Of a stretch of 64,000 bases of DNA, positions 48,485 to 57,222 are shown piece by piece; positions within the stretch are counted from its first letter, which is position 1; each line of letters opens with the position of its first letter. This DNA is from Loigolactobacillus coryniformis subsp. coryniformis KCTC 3167 = DSM 20001 (GTDB taxonomy: Bacteria; Bacillota; Bacilli; Lactobacillales; Lactobacillaceae). Below the pieces are notes generated by a model, which made no database searches, was not told the DNA's origin, and was given only the letters and a program-made list of their open reading frames with translations. Both the position numbers and the translations under genes were made by a program. The stretch lies in contig NZ_CP017713.1 of the NCBI RefSeq assembly GCF_002706425.1, positions 1,178,001-1,242,000 of the forward strand. The letters run 5' to 3'.

Positions 48485-49354
48485 TTGCCATAGAATTTGT
48501 TGCAGCTCTTGGCGCCGTTGCGGACTGGTGCTCGGGTAAGCCAAAGGTAGGGTGCTTAGTTGCTGATTGATGATCTGCGAAACGATCAAACGTGAAGCCC
48601 ACTTATCGTCGGAAGGAATAATATACCAAGGATCATCATTGGATGCAGTGTGCTGCAATACATCAGCATAGATCCGTTGATATTTAGGCCAAAAAGCCGC
48701 TTCGCGAATATCGGCTGCGGAGAACTTCCAGTTTTTTTCGGGTAGTTCAATGCGGCGGGCGAAGCGTTTTTTTTGTTCGGTTGGGGTGATATGAAGAAAG
48801 AATTTGAGCACCATGTAGCCGCAATGGTTCGCATAAGTTTCAAAGTGGCGTAGATCTTGATAACGCGTGCGGAAAAAATCAGTCGGAATGTCACTCAATT
48901 GATCGATCCCCGGTAAATTTTCTTGCAATAAAATTTCTGGGTGGACTTGAGTGACCAAAACATCTTCATAATAAGAACGATTAAAAACGCCGATCTGACC
49001 GCGGCGCGGAAAGACTTGATGGACGCGCCAGAGAAAATCGTGAGCCAGATCCTGTTTCGAAGGTGTTTTGAAGTTATTGACTACGATGCCTTCGGGATTG
49101 ACACCACTTAAAATATGTCGGATCATGCTATCTTTGCCAGCAGCATCTAAAGCTTGAAAAATGATCAACACGCCATAACGGCTTTGGGCGTAAAGCTCAT
49201 CTTGATAGCTAGCCAATTGCTTAATATTTTTATCAATCGTTGATTTAATTTCGCTGGTAGCTAGTTTAGCCGGTATAGTAGTCGGCCAAGTGGCTAATTG
49301 CAACTTCTTTTTACCAGCATAGCGATATTGGTCTAAGTCCAGAATAGATTCCAT
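48470..49354 (-). CDS. ppk2: Polyphosphate kinase 2 family protein
   Basis: Transfers phosphate between polyphosphate and nucleotides. 294 residues with Walker A ALDAAGKDSMIRHILSGVNP and Walker B GVFNRSYYEDVLV, the PPK2 signatures, and the lid region RRIELPEKNWKFSAADI. Which PPK2 class (AMP- or ADP-using) cannot be told by eye. AGAAGAAGGCG precedes the ATG on the minus strand. It lies downstream of the usp gene but a terminator separates them. Confidence 0.92.
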   Translation of the reverse strand: MESILDLDQYRYAGKKKLQLATWPTTIPAKLATSEIKSTIDKNIKQLASYQDELYAQSRYGVLIIFQALDAAGKDSMIRHILSGVNPEGIVVNNFKTPSKQDLAHDFLWRVHQVFPRRGQIGVFNRSYYEDVLVTQVHPEILLQENLPGIDQLSDIPTDFFRTRYQDLRHFETYANHCGYMVLKFFLHITPTEQKKRFARRIELPEKNWKFSAADIREAAFWPKYQRIYADVLQHTASNDDPWYIIPSDDKWASRLIVSQIINQQLSTLPLAYPSTSPQRRQELQQILWQLETK

Positions 49355-49386
49355 TAAAAACGCCTTCTTCTAATTGATTGTAAAGG

Positions 49387-49417
49387 AAAAGCCAAGAACT
49401 GACTGTTCTTGGCTTTT
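49387..49417 (-). terminator. usp terminator
   Basis: AAAAGCCAAGAAC and GTTCTTGGCTTTT form a 13-base stem with a five-base loop, directly after the minus-strand usp gene. Confidence 0.9.
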
Positions 49418-49423
49418 AATGGT

Positions 49424-49921
49424 TTATTCGGCTTGAATACTAGCTTTTTTACCGGCTTGATTCAAGGCTGGTTTGTTGTCCAAGTCTGTCCGTACAACAA
49501 GCACATCGCAAATTGCCGTCCGCGTTACGTATTCGGTAACGGAACCGATCAATAAACGTTCAACCGCGTTTAAGCCAGTTGCACCGATCATGATCAAGTC
49601 AATATTGTGTTCCTTAGGAATTTCCTTGGCGATGATAACTTTTGGTGCACCGTACTCAATGGCATAATTAACGTTATCTAAACCATTCTTTTTAGCGGTA
49701 GCTACATATTGTTCCATCGTTTTCTTGGCAGTGTCAGTCACTTGCTCAACCATTGCGGAATCGAAGCTAGAAACATTTTGGAAAGCACGGGTATCGACAA
49801 CGTGAATCAAGAATAATTCACCGTTATTCCGTTTAGCAACTTCCACGGCTTTGCGGAAAGCTAGTTCGGCTTCGTAAGAACCATCAATAGCGACTAAAAT
49901 ATGTTTGTATTGTTGTAGCAT
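49424..49921 (-). CDS. Universal stress protein, ATP-binding type
   Basis: 165-residue UspA-fold protein. N-terminal HILVAIDGSYEAELAF and the nucleotide motif GATGLNAVERLLIGS (G-x2-G-x9-GS) mark the ATP-binding subgroup. The start is ATG 49921 after GGGGTGATC; a GTG at 49930 overlaps that site. A lysine/alanine tail follows the domain. Role in stress survival is inferred from the family. Confidence 0.93.
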   Translation of the reverse strand: MLQQYKHILVAIDGSYEAELAFRKAVEVAKRNNGELFLIHVVDTRAFQNVSSFDSAMVEQVTDTAKKTMEQYVATAKKNGLDNVNYAIEYGAPKVIIAKEIPKEHNIDLIMIGATGLNAVERLLIGSVTEYVTRTAICDVLVVRTDLDNKPALNQAGKKASIQAE

Positions 49922-49998
49922 AATGATCACCCCAATTATTTTTATCTCATCCTTATTGTACGTTATTTTAGGGTGATGTGTAAATGAAAGCGGCTAAA

Positions 49999-50271
49999 TT
50001 ATATTTGATTTGCGAAACTTATGGCAAAAACGGCGGCTAAAACACAACCCATCAGCAGGCAAACTAACCAAAAAGTCACATTATTGGTGATCGTGCTGAC
50101 AAAAGTTAAACCACCGATCACTGCAAAGTAATTACGGTAACGAGTCAAAAAACTTTTTAGCTGTGGTTCCTGCTGCGGTTGGTGATTTAAAAATTGGCCA
50201 TTAAGTTGACGATGTAAATAATAGCTGATTGCAAATAAAACTAAGGCAAAAATAAGTAGCCCGATACGCAT
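49999..50271 (-). CDS. Small membrane protein, possibly DUF3899-like
   Basis: 90 residues: an N-terminal hydrophobic segment (3-20), a basic and Gln-rich cytoplasmic-looking loop (21-47) and two further hydrophobic stretches (48-64, 66-86). TAGGAGAACAAG precedes the ATG. I do not recognise a characterised family with certainty; DUF3899 is a guess from length and layout. It is separate from usp by about 75 bases. Confidence 0.6.
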   Translation of the reverse strand: MRIGLLIFALVLFAISYYLHRQLNGQFLNHQPQQEPQLKSFLTRYRNYFAVIGGLTFVSTITNNVTFWLVCLLMGCVLAAVFAISFANQI

Positions 50272-50456
50272 GATCTTGTTCTCCTATTCCACAATTAAAG
50301 TCTATTTATTGGCCAGGTACGCTAATAAATCCTGCTGTGCCACTGTCGCTTGTTTTGAAAATACTGTCTAGCCAGTATTAATTACTAGAACTGATTTGCT
50401 AAACAGAACTTGCTTTCCGCTGTCGCAAGCAACATGGTTCTTTAAAATCAAAATAA
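50272..50456. other. Intergenic region between small membrane gene and 6S RNA
   Basis: No gene seen. It contains an inverted repeat CTTGC/GCAAG near 50409-50427 and AT-rich sequence likely to hold the minus-strand promoter of the small membrane gene, but I could not assign hexamers with confidence. Confidence 0.4.
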
Positions 50457-50676
50457 TAAAAAAGACGACTCTTGCGAATCGTCCTAGATGATCTGGTGGT
50501 GCCGTTGCAATTCCGTTTGTATTGAACCCGCAAATTAGCAGGTGGGTTCGGCTATTTACCCATGCTAGCGTCCTCGTGAAAAGGCTGGCTTTGATGAGTT
50601 AAAATTGTCGTTCCCGTATTTAAATTACTTGATCGGTCAACACATTGTGGAAAAATGCGCACACCTCAGAAAATCT
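50457..50676 (-). ncRNA. ssrS: 6S RNA candidate
   Basis: A minus-strand unit of about 200 nt with no ORF, its own promoter and a strong terminator (GACGATTC-GCAA-GAGTCGTC then seven T). Near the 5' end, TTTTCTGAGGTGTGCGCA resembles the start of known 6S RNAs (CTGAGATGTTCGCA in E. coli). That segment can pair with GGCACCACCAGA near the 3' end, forming the closing stem with a bulge. 6S RNA lies close to rarA in Bacillus, matching this neighbourhood. It would bind sigma-A RNA polymerase in stationary phase. A covariance search is needed for proof. Confidence 0.72.
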
Positions 50677-50682
50677 ATCCTT

Positions 50683-50711
50683 ATACTAGCATATGGATTC
50701 GGATTGTGCAA
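50683..50711 (-). promoter_or_regulatory. 6S RNA promoter
   Basis: On the minus strand: TTGCAC (50711-50706), 17 bases, TAGTAT (50688-50683) with extended TGC. It starts just 12 bases beyond the rarA stop. Confidence 0.75.
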
Positions 50712-50722
50712 TTATTACGCAA

Positions 50723-51991
50723 CTAATGGCGTTGGGCAGCTAGTAAACGTTGGTATTGTTCCGCTAACGCTTTTTCGTATTTACCGTTAGTTTTGGGCTG
50801 ATAATAAGTTGCTTGCTTTAAACGATCCGGCAAGTATTGTTGTTTGACCCAATCGTTTGGATAATCGTGAGGAAATTTATAGCCAACGCCACGATTCAGT
50901 TTAGCGGCACCTTTGTAGTGGGCATCGCGTAGTTGATCAGGGACTTCACCGGCTTTACCGGCGCGAATGTCTTCTAGCGCGGCATCGATCGCAACGATTC
51001 CGGAGTTTGATTTTGGTGATAGTGCTAGGTCGATCACTGCGTCAGCCAGAGGAATACGCGCCTCAGGGAAACCTAGTTTTTCCGCTGCTTGTACGGCGCT
51101 AACCGTGCGCGCACAGGCTTGCGGATTACCAAGACCAATGTCTTCATAAGCGATAACCATTAGCCGGCGGGCAATACTCGGTAGATCGCCGGCTTCGATC
51201 AGTCGGCCCATGTAATGAAGAGCGGCATTAACATCACTGCCGCGAATCGATTTTTGAAACGCTGAGATCACATCATAATGTGCATCGCCATTTTTGTCGT
51301 TACTAACAGCTTTACGTTGAACGCATTCTTCAATGATCGGTAACGTAATATTGATTTTGCCATCCGTTGCGGGAGTTGATTTAACCGCTAGTTCTAAACC
51401 ATTTAAAGCACTACGTAGATCACCATTAGTGGCTTGGGTCAAAAAAGTTTCTGCAGTATCATTTAAATGAACTGGTGATTCACCAAGTCCACGCGTTTTA
51501 TCTTTTAGTGCGCGCTCAATCGCGACTTTAATGTCGTTTTCTGCCAGCGGTTTAACTTCAAAAATCTGTGTCCGACTGCGAATGGCGGGATTGATCGAGA
51601 TATAAGGATTTTCGGTCGTTGCACCGATCAAAATAATCCGGCCATTTTCCAAATGTGGCAGTAAAAAGTCTTGTTTAGTTTTGTCTAAGCGATGAATTTC
51701 ATCCAGTAGCAAGATGACAGTGCCGCTCATTTTGGCTTCTTCAGCGACGATCTGTAGATCCTTTTTACTGTCGGTGGCGGCATTGAGCATTCGAAATGCA
51801 TAATGAGTTGACCCGGCAATAGCGCTGGCAATACTAGTTTTTCCGGTGCCAGGCGGGCCATATAAAATCATTGACGATAACATTTTGGCGTCGACCATTC
51901 GCCGAATGATTTTACCAGGACCAACTAAGTGTTGCTGACCAACAACTTCATCGATATTAGTCGGTCGCATGCGGTAAGCAAGTGGCTGCAT
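50723..51991 (-). CDS. rarA: RarA, replication-associated recombination ATPase
   Basis: AAA+ clamp-loader-like ATPase acting at stalled replication forks. Walker A GPPGTGKTS, Walker B LLLDEIHR and sensor 1 GATTENP are present, with the MgsA C-terminal region afterwards (HYKGAAKLNRGVGYKFPHDY). The start is ATG 51991, 7 bases after AAGGAGG, giving 422 residues; the preceding in-frame ATG overlaps that site. Divergent from gshF. Confidence 0.95.
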   Translation of the reverse strand: MQPLAYRMRPTNIDEVVGQQHLVGPGKIIRRMVDAKMLSSMILYGPPGTGKTSIASAIAGSTHYAFRMLNAATDSKKDLQIVAEEAKMSGTVILLLDEIHRLDKTKQDFLLPHLENGRIILIGATTENPYISINPAIRSRTQIFEVKPLAENDIKVAIERALKDKTRGLGESPVHLNDTAETFLTQATNGDLRSALNGLELAVKSTPATDGKINITLPIIEECVQRKAVSNDKNGDAHYDVISAFQKSIRGSDVNAALHYMGRLIEAGDLPSIARRLMVIAYEDIGLGNPQACARTVSAVQAAEKLGFPEARIPLADAVIDLALSPKSNSGIVAIDAALEDIRAGKAGEVPDQLRDAHYKGAAKLNRGVGYKFPHDYPNDWVKQQYLPDRLKQATYYQPKTNGKYEKALAEQYQRLLAAQRH

Positions 51992-52074
51992 CACAAAACC
52001 TCCTTCGCTCATTTAAGAACTTAATTGTTGAATAAACTAAATCATTGTTGATTTGCTGAAAATGCTAACAGAAC

Positions 52075-52104
52075 ATTATAGCACGGTAAACAAAGTTGAC
52101 TCAA
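52075..52104 (-). promoter_or_regulatory. rarA promoter
   Basis: On the minus strand: TTGAGT (52104-52099), 18 bases, TATAAT (52080-52075) with extended TGC. It is back-to-back with the gshF promoter. Confidence 0.7.
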
Positions 52105-52112
52105 ATGATGGG

Positions 52113-52141
52113 CTGTTAGTGACGGAGATTTCTTGTATAAT
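52113..52141 (+). promoter_or_regulatory. gshF promoter
   Basis: TATAAT at 52136-52141, with a weak -35 CTGTTA (52113-52118) 17 bases upstream. The -10 is convincing, the -35 less so. Confidence 0.55.
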
Positions 52142-52179
52142 AAAGTTACTTTATGTTGTAGAGAAAGTGAGCTGAAATT

Positions 52180-54426
52180 ATGTTAGATCAGATTGGCACC
52201 CAATTAAAAAAATATCAGCACGAAGCTTTTTTGTTTGCTGGTCACTATGGGATTGAAAAGGAGGGTCAGCGAGTAAATACGCAAGGGGATTTGAGTCAAA
52301 CACCATTGCCATTTACACAACCGCATCCTTATGTAAAAAATGATTTTGCCCAGGCTCAAGCAGAAGTGGCGACTGATTATTTTGATACTTGTCAGCAAAC
52401 TTTTCAGCAATTACAGGGGCTAGATGCGGTATTATTACGGGCCTTACCAGAAAATGAGGTCTTATGGCCATTGTCAATGCCACCAAAGTTGCCATCAGCG
52501 GCAGAGATCAAAATAGCGGCGCCCACTGCAGCTGGGTCACATTACCGCCAACAAATTGCGCATAAATATGGCTATCAGATGCAGATGATGTCGGCGGTGC
52601 ACGTTAATTTTTCATTATCGGAACGCTTGATGCGCTTTTTATTTGAAGTTCATTATCATAATCAATTTAATGATGACTATATTGCTTTTCATAATGCGGC
52701 TTATTTGAAACTGACTCAGAATTATTTGCGGTATCGTTATGTGCTGACTTATTTATTTGGTGCTAGTCCGTTGGCTGCAGCTAATTTTTCAACCGCTGTG
52801 CCAGATCATTTGGTTCGCAGTTTGCACGCTAGTCGGCGCTTTGGTTATGTTAATCGCGCTAGTCAGGAAGTCTCTTTCCAATCCATCACGGCTTATGTTG
52901 CTGATTTGCAGCAATTGATCAATAACGGTGAATTGCAAGGACCACGCGAATTTTATTCACCAGTCCGGTTACACGGTAATTCGCTAGCTGAATTAGAGTC
53001 AGCTGGCATTCATTACTTGGAGTTACGTAACTTAGACATAGATCCTTATGCAGCTGATGGTTTAAGTGCAACCACATTAAACTTTTTCCGTTTATTTTTA
53101 GCCTATCTACTGGTAACACCTAGCGTGCCCGTCGAACAAGCGCCAACTGTTTTAGTGCAAGCAGCGGCCCAAAATGAAACCGTAGCGTTAGAGTCACCGT
53201 TAGGGGTCTCGCGCTTACAGCCGCAATTACAAGAATTTATGCAGTCGTTAGGAAAATTTGCTCAGAACTTTCAGGCACCAGTTGAATTGCAGCAGGCTTT
53301 GCAAACAATGCAGGCTCGTGTCGTTGATTATCGGTTAACGCCTAGCTATCGCTTAAGTGAAGAAATTAACGGTGGTTCATTGCAGCAATTTGCTTTGCGA
53401 CAGGCACAAATATTCAAGCAACAAGCGATTGCACAGCCTTACCAATTACCGGGATATACACAATTGGCTGCGGATAGTCAGTTGCTGCTAGCTAACGCTT
53501 ATCAGCGTGGTTTAGCTGTGCGTTTGCTGGATGAACAAGCTGGCGTATTTCAACTAGCTGAGCATGAAGTGATCGGACCCGGTGCCAGTACGCGTTTGAA
53601 TTCACAAACGGCGGTTATGGCTAGCCAAAATAAGTTAGTGACAAAGAAGTTATTGGGCCAAGCAGGTTTAATTGTGCCAGCCGGTGCCGAATATACACAG
53701 GTTGCGACTGCGATGGCTGACTTTGCTGATCTTGCAAAACAGGGATTAGTGGTCAAGCCTAAGTGGGGAACTAAGGGGCAAGGTATTACTGTTTTCCAAA
53801 CTGCGCCAACCGCTGAGCTATTTAAGGCGGCGCTGGAGCGAGCTTTGACAACTGGAACTAGTGCTTTGGTGGAGAATTATGTACCAGGCACAGTTTATCG
53901 TTTTCTAGTCATTGCTGGACGTGTTTGCGCAGTGGCAGAATGCATGCCGGCTAATGTTGTTGGCGACGGTCGGCAAGCTTTGACTGCTTTAGTCGTACGT
54001 AAAAATAAACAAGCCAATCGAGGGTTAAATCGTCCTTTGCGACCAATACCATTAGATGGACAAACGAATTTTGATTTACAACAACAAGGATTGCAGCGTT
54101 CGATCATTCCGGCGCGGGGCAATCAGGTTAATTTAAGATTGGCTGCGAATTTTGCTACTGGTGCTGATGCGGTGGATGTAACTGCAGATATGGACGCTAG
54201 TTACAAAGAAGTGGCAGTGGCGGCAGCGCAAGCATTACAGTTACAAGTTGCTGGGGTCGATATTGTGATCGATAATCTTTATCAGCCGGTAGATGCAGCC
54301 CATCCAGAATTAGCGACGGTTTTAAGTGTGACCGCACGACCTGAATTAGCCGTACATGAGGCTCCTTATTTTGGTACTACACAACCAGTCACCGCGGCTT
54401 TACTCGATCAATTATTGACTAAATAA
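52180..54426 (+). CDS. gshF: Bifunctional glutamate-cysteine ligase / glutathione synthetase
   Basis: One 748-residue protein for both steps of glutathione synthesis. The N-terminal ~470 residues are a gamma-glutamylcysteine ligase domain (HYGIEKEGQRV, HVNFSLSE, YLELRNLDIDP); the C-terminal part is an ATP-grasp domain (VVKPKWGTKGQGITVF, VENYVPGTVYRFLVI, TARPELAVHEAP). This GshF form is found in streptococci, listeria and some lactobacilli. GAAAGTGAGC precedes the ATG. Cytosolic; its product protects against oxidative and acid stress. Confidence 0.95.
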   Translation: MLDQIGTQLKKYQHEAFLFAGHYGIEKEGQRVNTQGDLSQTPLPFTQPHPYVKNDFAQAQAEVATDYFDTCQQTFQQLQGLDAVLLRALPENEVLWPLSMPPKLPSAAEIKIAAPTAAGSHYRQQIAHKYGYQMQMMSAVHVNFSLSERLMRFLFEVHYHNQFNDDYIAFHNAAYLKLTQNYLRYRYVLTYLFGASPLAAANFSTAVPDHLVRSLHASRRFGYVNRASQEVSFQSITAYVADLQQLINNGELQGPREFYSPVRLHGNSLAELESAGIHYLELRNLDIDPYAADGLSATTLNFFRLFLAYLLVTPSVPVEQAPTVLVQAAAQNETVALESPLGVSRLQPQLQEFMQSLGKFAQNFQAPVELQQALQTMQARVVDYRLTPSYRLSEEINGGSLQQFALRQAQIFKQQAIAQPYQLPGYTQLAADSQLLLANAYQRGLAVRLLDEQAGVFQLAEHEVIGPGASTRLNSQTAVMASQNKLVTKKLLGQAGLIVPAGAEYTQVATAMADFADLAKQGLVVKPKWGTKGQGITVFQTAPTAELFKAALERALTTGTSALVENYVPGTVYRFLVIAGRVCAVAECMPANVVGDGRQALTALVVRKNKQANRGLNRPLRPIPLDGQTNFDLQQQGLQRSIIPARGNQVNLRLAANFATGADAVDVTADMDASYKEVAVAAAQALQLQVAGVDIVIDNLYQPVDAAHPELATVLSVTARPELAVHEAPYFGTTQPVTAALLDQLLTK

Positions 54427-54428
54427 AA

Positions 54429-54467
54429 AACGTAGCCACACCGTGTTTGGTTACGGGTGGCTACGTT
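54429..54467 (-). terminator. Terminator between gshF and yueI
   Basis: AACGTAGCCAC (54429-54439) and GTGGCTACGTT (54457-54467) form a perfect 11-base stem with an inner CCGT/ACGG extension. The T-tract is on the minus strand (TTTTTTATT), so it mainly ends the minus-strand gene; gshF may also stop there. Confidence 0.85.
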
Positions 54468-54469
54468 CA

Positions 54470-54919
54470 TTAATGATCACGATGGAATAAATTATCTAAA
54501 AACGAATGCTGCGGCGTTTCTTTTTCTTCGGCTTGATAAAAGTGACTAATATCAACCTTAGCCTGGTTGACCGCTGTTGTTGTAACTAATAACAATGCAA
54601 TCGCCTCCGGTGCGGTGCTGGTGGTATCATCATTAACCATGGTAAAAGCGAGATCGTGTTGTGTGGCGTATTGTAAATAAGGTTTCAGTTGCGCTGAATT
54701 TAAGCGGCCATTGAGTAATAATTTAGTCGCTGCCAATTTTGGCGCGATTGACTTAAAGGCTGGTAATGTCCGTTGATCGGTTAATTGCGCCACCTGAATT
54801 TGCAATAAAACTCGCTCACGTAGCGAACCGAGATAACGACGACGCTCATCTGGTTTAGTCTGGGGTGTGCCTGTCATGCGACTTTTTAATTGGCTTTCGA
54901 GGTCATTGTTTTCCGTCAC
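54470..54919 (-). CDS. yueI: YueI family protein (DUF1694)
   Basis: 149 residues, no membrane segment. DUF1694 features: RMTGTPQTKPDERRRYLGSLRERV at the N-terminus and KLLLNGRLNSAQLKPYL in the centre. The family has a ribosomal L7Ae/eL30-like fold by homology; its function is unknown. AAAGGGATGACCC precedes the ATG on the minus strand. Confidence 0.85.
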   Translation of the reverse strand: MTENNDLESQLKSRMTGTPQTKPDERRRYLGSLRERVLLQIQVAQLTDQRTLPAFKSIAPKLAATKLLLNGRLNSAQLKPYLQYATQHDLAFTMVNDDTTSTAPEAIALLLVTTTAVNQAKVDISHFYQAEEKETPQHSFLDNLFHRDH

Positions 54920-55016
54920 GCTGGGTCATCCCTTTCATCATTATTTGATACCATCATGATAGCATATCCAATTAATAAACCAAATTTAGTGCAGTAAGTT
55001 TAAAAGGGGAGTGAGT

Positions 55017-55640
55017 ATGATCAGTTTTACAGCAAATGATTTTAAAGTTTTTAACGAGCAAACGGTAGCAGGGCGGATGGCGTTGATTCGTGAGCAGCTT
55101 GATCCTAAGTTTGAGATGCTTGGTGCAACGCTCAGTACCCAATTGGCGGTAGTTAAATTGCCGGTTTATATTAATGTAGCTAAACACTTACGTCGCCATA
55201 TTAATCCGGCACCAAATACTTGGTTTGCATTAGGACCATATAAACGTGGATATAAAATGGTGCCTCATTTTGAAATCGGCTTTTGGGATGATCGTTTGTT
55301 TACTTGGTTGTGCTTGTTGGAAAATATTCAGCAACCAGCGCCATATGCCGCGATTTTACACCACCAACAGCATTTGATCGAACACTTGCCGGTTGGTGAC
55401 TGGCAGTTGTCGGGTAATCATATGGCTAAGCCAATTCAACCGTTAAATACAGCTAATTTAGTTGCACAAACGCAGCGTTTTACTGAAGTTAAAAAAGGCG
55501 AGTGGCTGTTAGGCAAAGAGTGGTTTAAAACAGATCCTATTTTTGCAACCAATGGTGCAATTGAAAACGAGATCCAGCAAACGGTTTTAGAACTAGCGCC
55601 GCTTTATCGTGAACTATTAGCAGCAATTCAACCAGACTAA
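55017..55640 (+). CDS. DUF1054 family protein (YktB-like)
   Basis: 207 residues from ATG 55017 behind AAAGGGGAGTGAG; a GTG at 55011 overlaps that site. Family features: FTANDFKVF at the start, HLRRHINPAPNTWFALGPYKRGYKM in the centre and FKTDPIFATNGAIENEI near the end. Soluble protein of unknown function, conserved in bacilli and lactobacilli. Convergent with rpsD through a shared terminator. Confidence 0.88.
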   Translation: MISFTANDFKVFNEQTVAGRMALIREQLDPKFEMLGATLSTQLAVVKLPVYINVAKHLRRHINPAPNTWFALGPYKRGYKMVPHFEIGFWDDRLFTWLCLLENIQQPAPYAAILHHQQHLIEHLPVGDWQLSGNHMAKPIQPLNTANLVAQTQRFTEVKKGEWLLGKEWFKTDPIFATNGAIENEIQQTVLELAPLYRELLAAIQPD

Positions 55641-55673
55641 AAAAACGCCTGACACAATGTGTCGGGCGTTTTT
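55641..55673 (-). terminator. Bidirectional terminator, DUF1054 gene / rpsD
   Basis: AAAAACGCC-T-GACA and TGTC-G-GGCGTTTTT form a stem with one symmetrical mismatch; T-tracts are present on both strands. Confidence 0.9.
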
Positions 55674-55683
55674 AGCATTGATA

Positions 55684-56295
55684 TTACAATAATTGGTTGT
55701 AGTATTCAACGACAAGTGTTTCATCAATATCTGGTTCTAATTCGTCACGTTCTGGGAAACGAGTTAATGAACCTTCTAATTTGTCAGCATCGAAGCTTAC
55801 GAAAGCAGGACGGCCAACAACTGCTTCAAGAGCAGCTTGGATGATCACTAAGTTTTTAGATTTTTCACGAACTGAAATTACTTGGCCGACTTCAACGTGG
55901 TATGAAGGAATATCAACACGTTTGCCATCTACTAAGATATGACCATGGTTAACTAATTGACGTGCTTGGGCACGAGTTGTAGCTAAACCTAAACGGTAAA
56001 CCATGTTATCTAAGCGTTGTTCCAATAAGATCATGAAGTTAACACCTTGTTTACCTTCTTTGATCTTACCAGCTTTTTGGAACAAGTTAGAGAATTGGCG
56101 TTCGTTTAAACCATACATGAAACGTAGCTTTTGCTTTTCACGTAATTGAACACCATATTCTGATAATTTGCGGCGGCTGTTGGGACCATGATCGCCAGGT
56201 GCGTAAGGACGCCGAGCTAATTCTTTACCTGTACCAGATAAAGAAATACCTAAACGGCGAGATTTTTTCCATTGTGGGCCTGTATAACGAGACAT
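55684..56295 (-). CDS. rpsD: 30S ribosomal protein S4
   Basis: Primary 16S rRNA binding protein that nucleates 30S assembly. 203 residues, starting [21 protein letters not shown], with the S4 RNA-binding domain in [31 protein letters not shown]. No zinc-finger cysteines in the N-terminus, the C-minus form. ATTGGAGGAATTTTT precedes the start. Monocistronic, with a structured leader. Confidence 0.98.
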   Translation of the reverse strand: MSRYTGPQWKKSRRLGISLSGTGKELARRPYAPGDHGPNSRRKLSEYGVQLREKQKLRFMYGLNERQFSNLFQKAGKIKEGKQGVNFMILLEQRLDNMVYRLGLATTRAQARQLVNHGHILVDGKRVDIPSYHVEVGQVISVREKSKNLVIIQAALEAVVGRPAFVSFDADKLEGSLTRFPERDELEPDIDETLVVEYYNQLL

Positions 56296-56470
56296 AAAAA
56301 AATTCCTCCAATAAGTTTATTTGGAGTAAAATAACGAATTGTAAGTTCAGTATACGTGCAGTTTGTTCTGCAACTTTCGCCTTATGCAGCCGCAGGTTAC
56401 TTGTTGAACTTTGGTGCAACAAACTGTTGACGTGCTTACCACTTACTGCTGCATTATTTTACACAACGAC
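56296..56470 (-). promoter_or_regulatory. rpsD promoter and structured leader (candidate S4 autoregulation)
   Basis: On the minus strand, TTGCTA, 17 bases, AATAAT is a fair promoter with the -10 near 56450. The ~150-nt leader contains a long-range 9-base pairing: CAGTTTGTT (minus strand, 56426-56418) with AACAAACTG (56367-56359), plus inner dyads. In Bacillus, S4 represses its own leader; this leader has the right position and size, but I did not match it to the known consensus. Confidence 0.5.
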
Positions 56471-56522
56471 CAGTGTAGCAAAGCTAAGGGGGAAAGTCAA
56501 TTATTGTTTTTATAGGCCGGGA

Positions 56523-56560
56523 AAAAGCCCACACCAGTTGTTATCGCTAGTGTGGGCTTT
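56523..56560 (-). terminator. Terminator of free-Met-sulfoxide reductase gene
   Basis: AAAGCCCACAC and GTGTGGGCTTT form an 11-base stem; on the minus strand it continues into TTCCC after the T-tract. It lies upstream of the rpsD promoter. Confidence 0.85.
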
Positions 56561-56620
56561 AAACGTGGTTGAAAAAGTAAATTATTGCGTACAGCTAAAC
56601 CTTTTTTCAATACACACTTT

Positions 56621-57073
56621 TTATAGATGCTTGACCAAGACAGCAGCAAATTCTTCTAACGCAGCTTGATCATCAGCGTTAAAACAATCAAACTTTAATG
56701 AATCAATGTCGAGAACACCAATTTTACGGTCGCCATCAGTTAAGGGTACAACAATTTCGGCATTGGTAGCTGAGTCGCAGGCAATGTGACCAGCAAATTG
56801 ATGAACATCAGCCACGACTTGCGTTTTTTGGGTGGCAAAAGCAGTGCCAACAACGCCCTTACCATTAGCAATGTGCATACATGCCACCTTACCTTGAAAA
56901 GGACCCAAGTCGAGTTCGTTCTTACTTTTATTATAAAGATAAAAGCCGACCCAATTGACATCAGTTAAGCTGTCATTTAATAATGCGGCAGCGTTAGCCA
57001 GATTAGCCATTAAATTTGGTTCGTTATATAGTAGCGCATCAACTTGTTGCGCCAAAAGTGAGTGTTTAGTCAT
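56621..57073 (-). CDS. msrC: Free methionine-(R)-sulfoxide reductase (GAF domain)
   Basis: 150-residue single GAF domain that reduces free Met-R-sulfoxide. Cysteines in GKVACMHIANGKGVVG and GHIACDSATNAEIVVPL correspond to the conserved redox pair; NWVGFYLY and IGVLDIDS are other family marks. Known homologues are YebR of E. coli and YtsP of B. subtilis. TTTGGAGGTCC precedes the ATG on the minus strand. Fits with gshF as antioxidant capacity, though not linked in an operon. Confidence 0.93.
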   Translation of the reverse strand: MTKHSLLAQQVDALLYNEPNLMANLANAAALLNDSLTDVNWVGFYLYNKSKNELDLGPFQGKVACMHIANGKGVVGTAFATQKTQVVADVHQFAGHIACDSATNAEIVVPLTDGDRKIGVLDIDSLKFDCFNADDQAALEEFAAVLVKHL

Positions 57074-57122
57074 TCTATTTGGACCTCCAAAATAAATTAG
57101 ATGCTGTTTTTGCGATTCGTTA

Positions 57123-57151
57123 GTGATGCACCGCGGTCACTATGATATAAT
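57123..57151 (+). promoter_or_regulatory. ezrA promoter
   Basis: TATAAT (57146-57151) with extended TGA; -35 GTGATG (57123-57128) is weak with 17-base spacing. Confidence 0.6.
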
Positions 57152-57222
57152 TTAGAGTAGATTTTAACGACCTTTACAAATAAATGCAAGGTAAATTGTG
57201 AAACGTGACGGGGGTTTTATTG

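Noticed and set aside
55641-55673. Hairpin as an rpsD-side regulatory element
   Set aside because: It has T-tracts on both strands and lies between converging genes, so a bidirectional terminator explains it.
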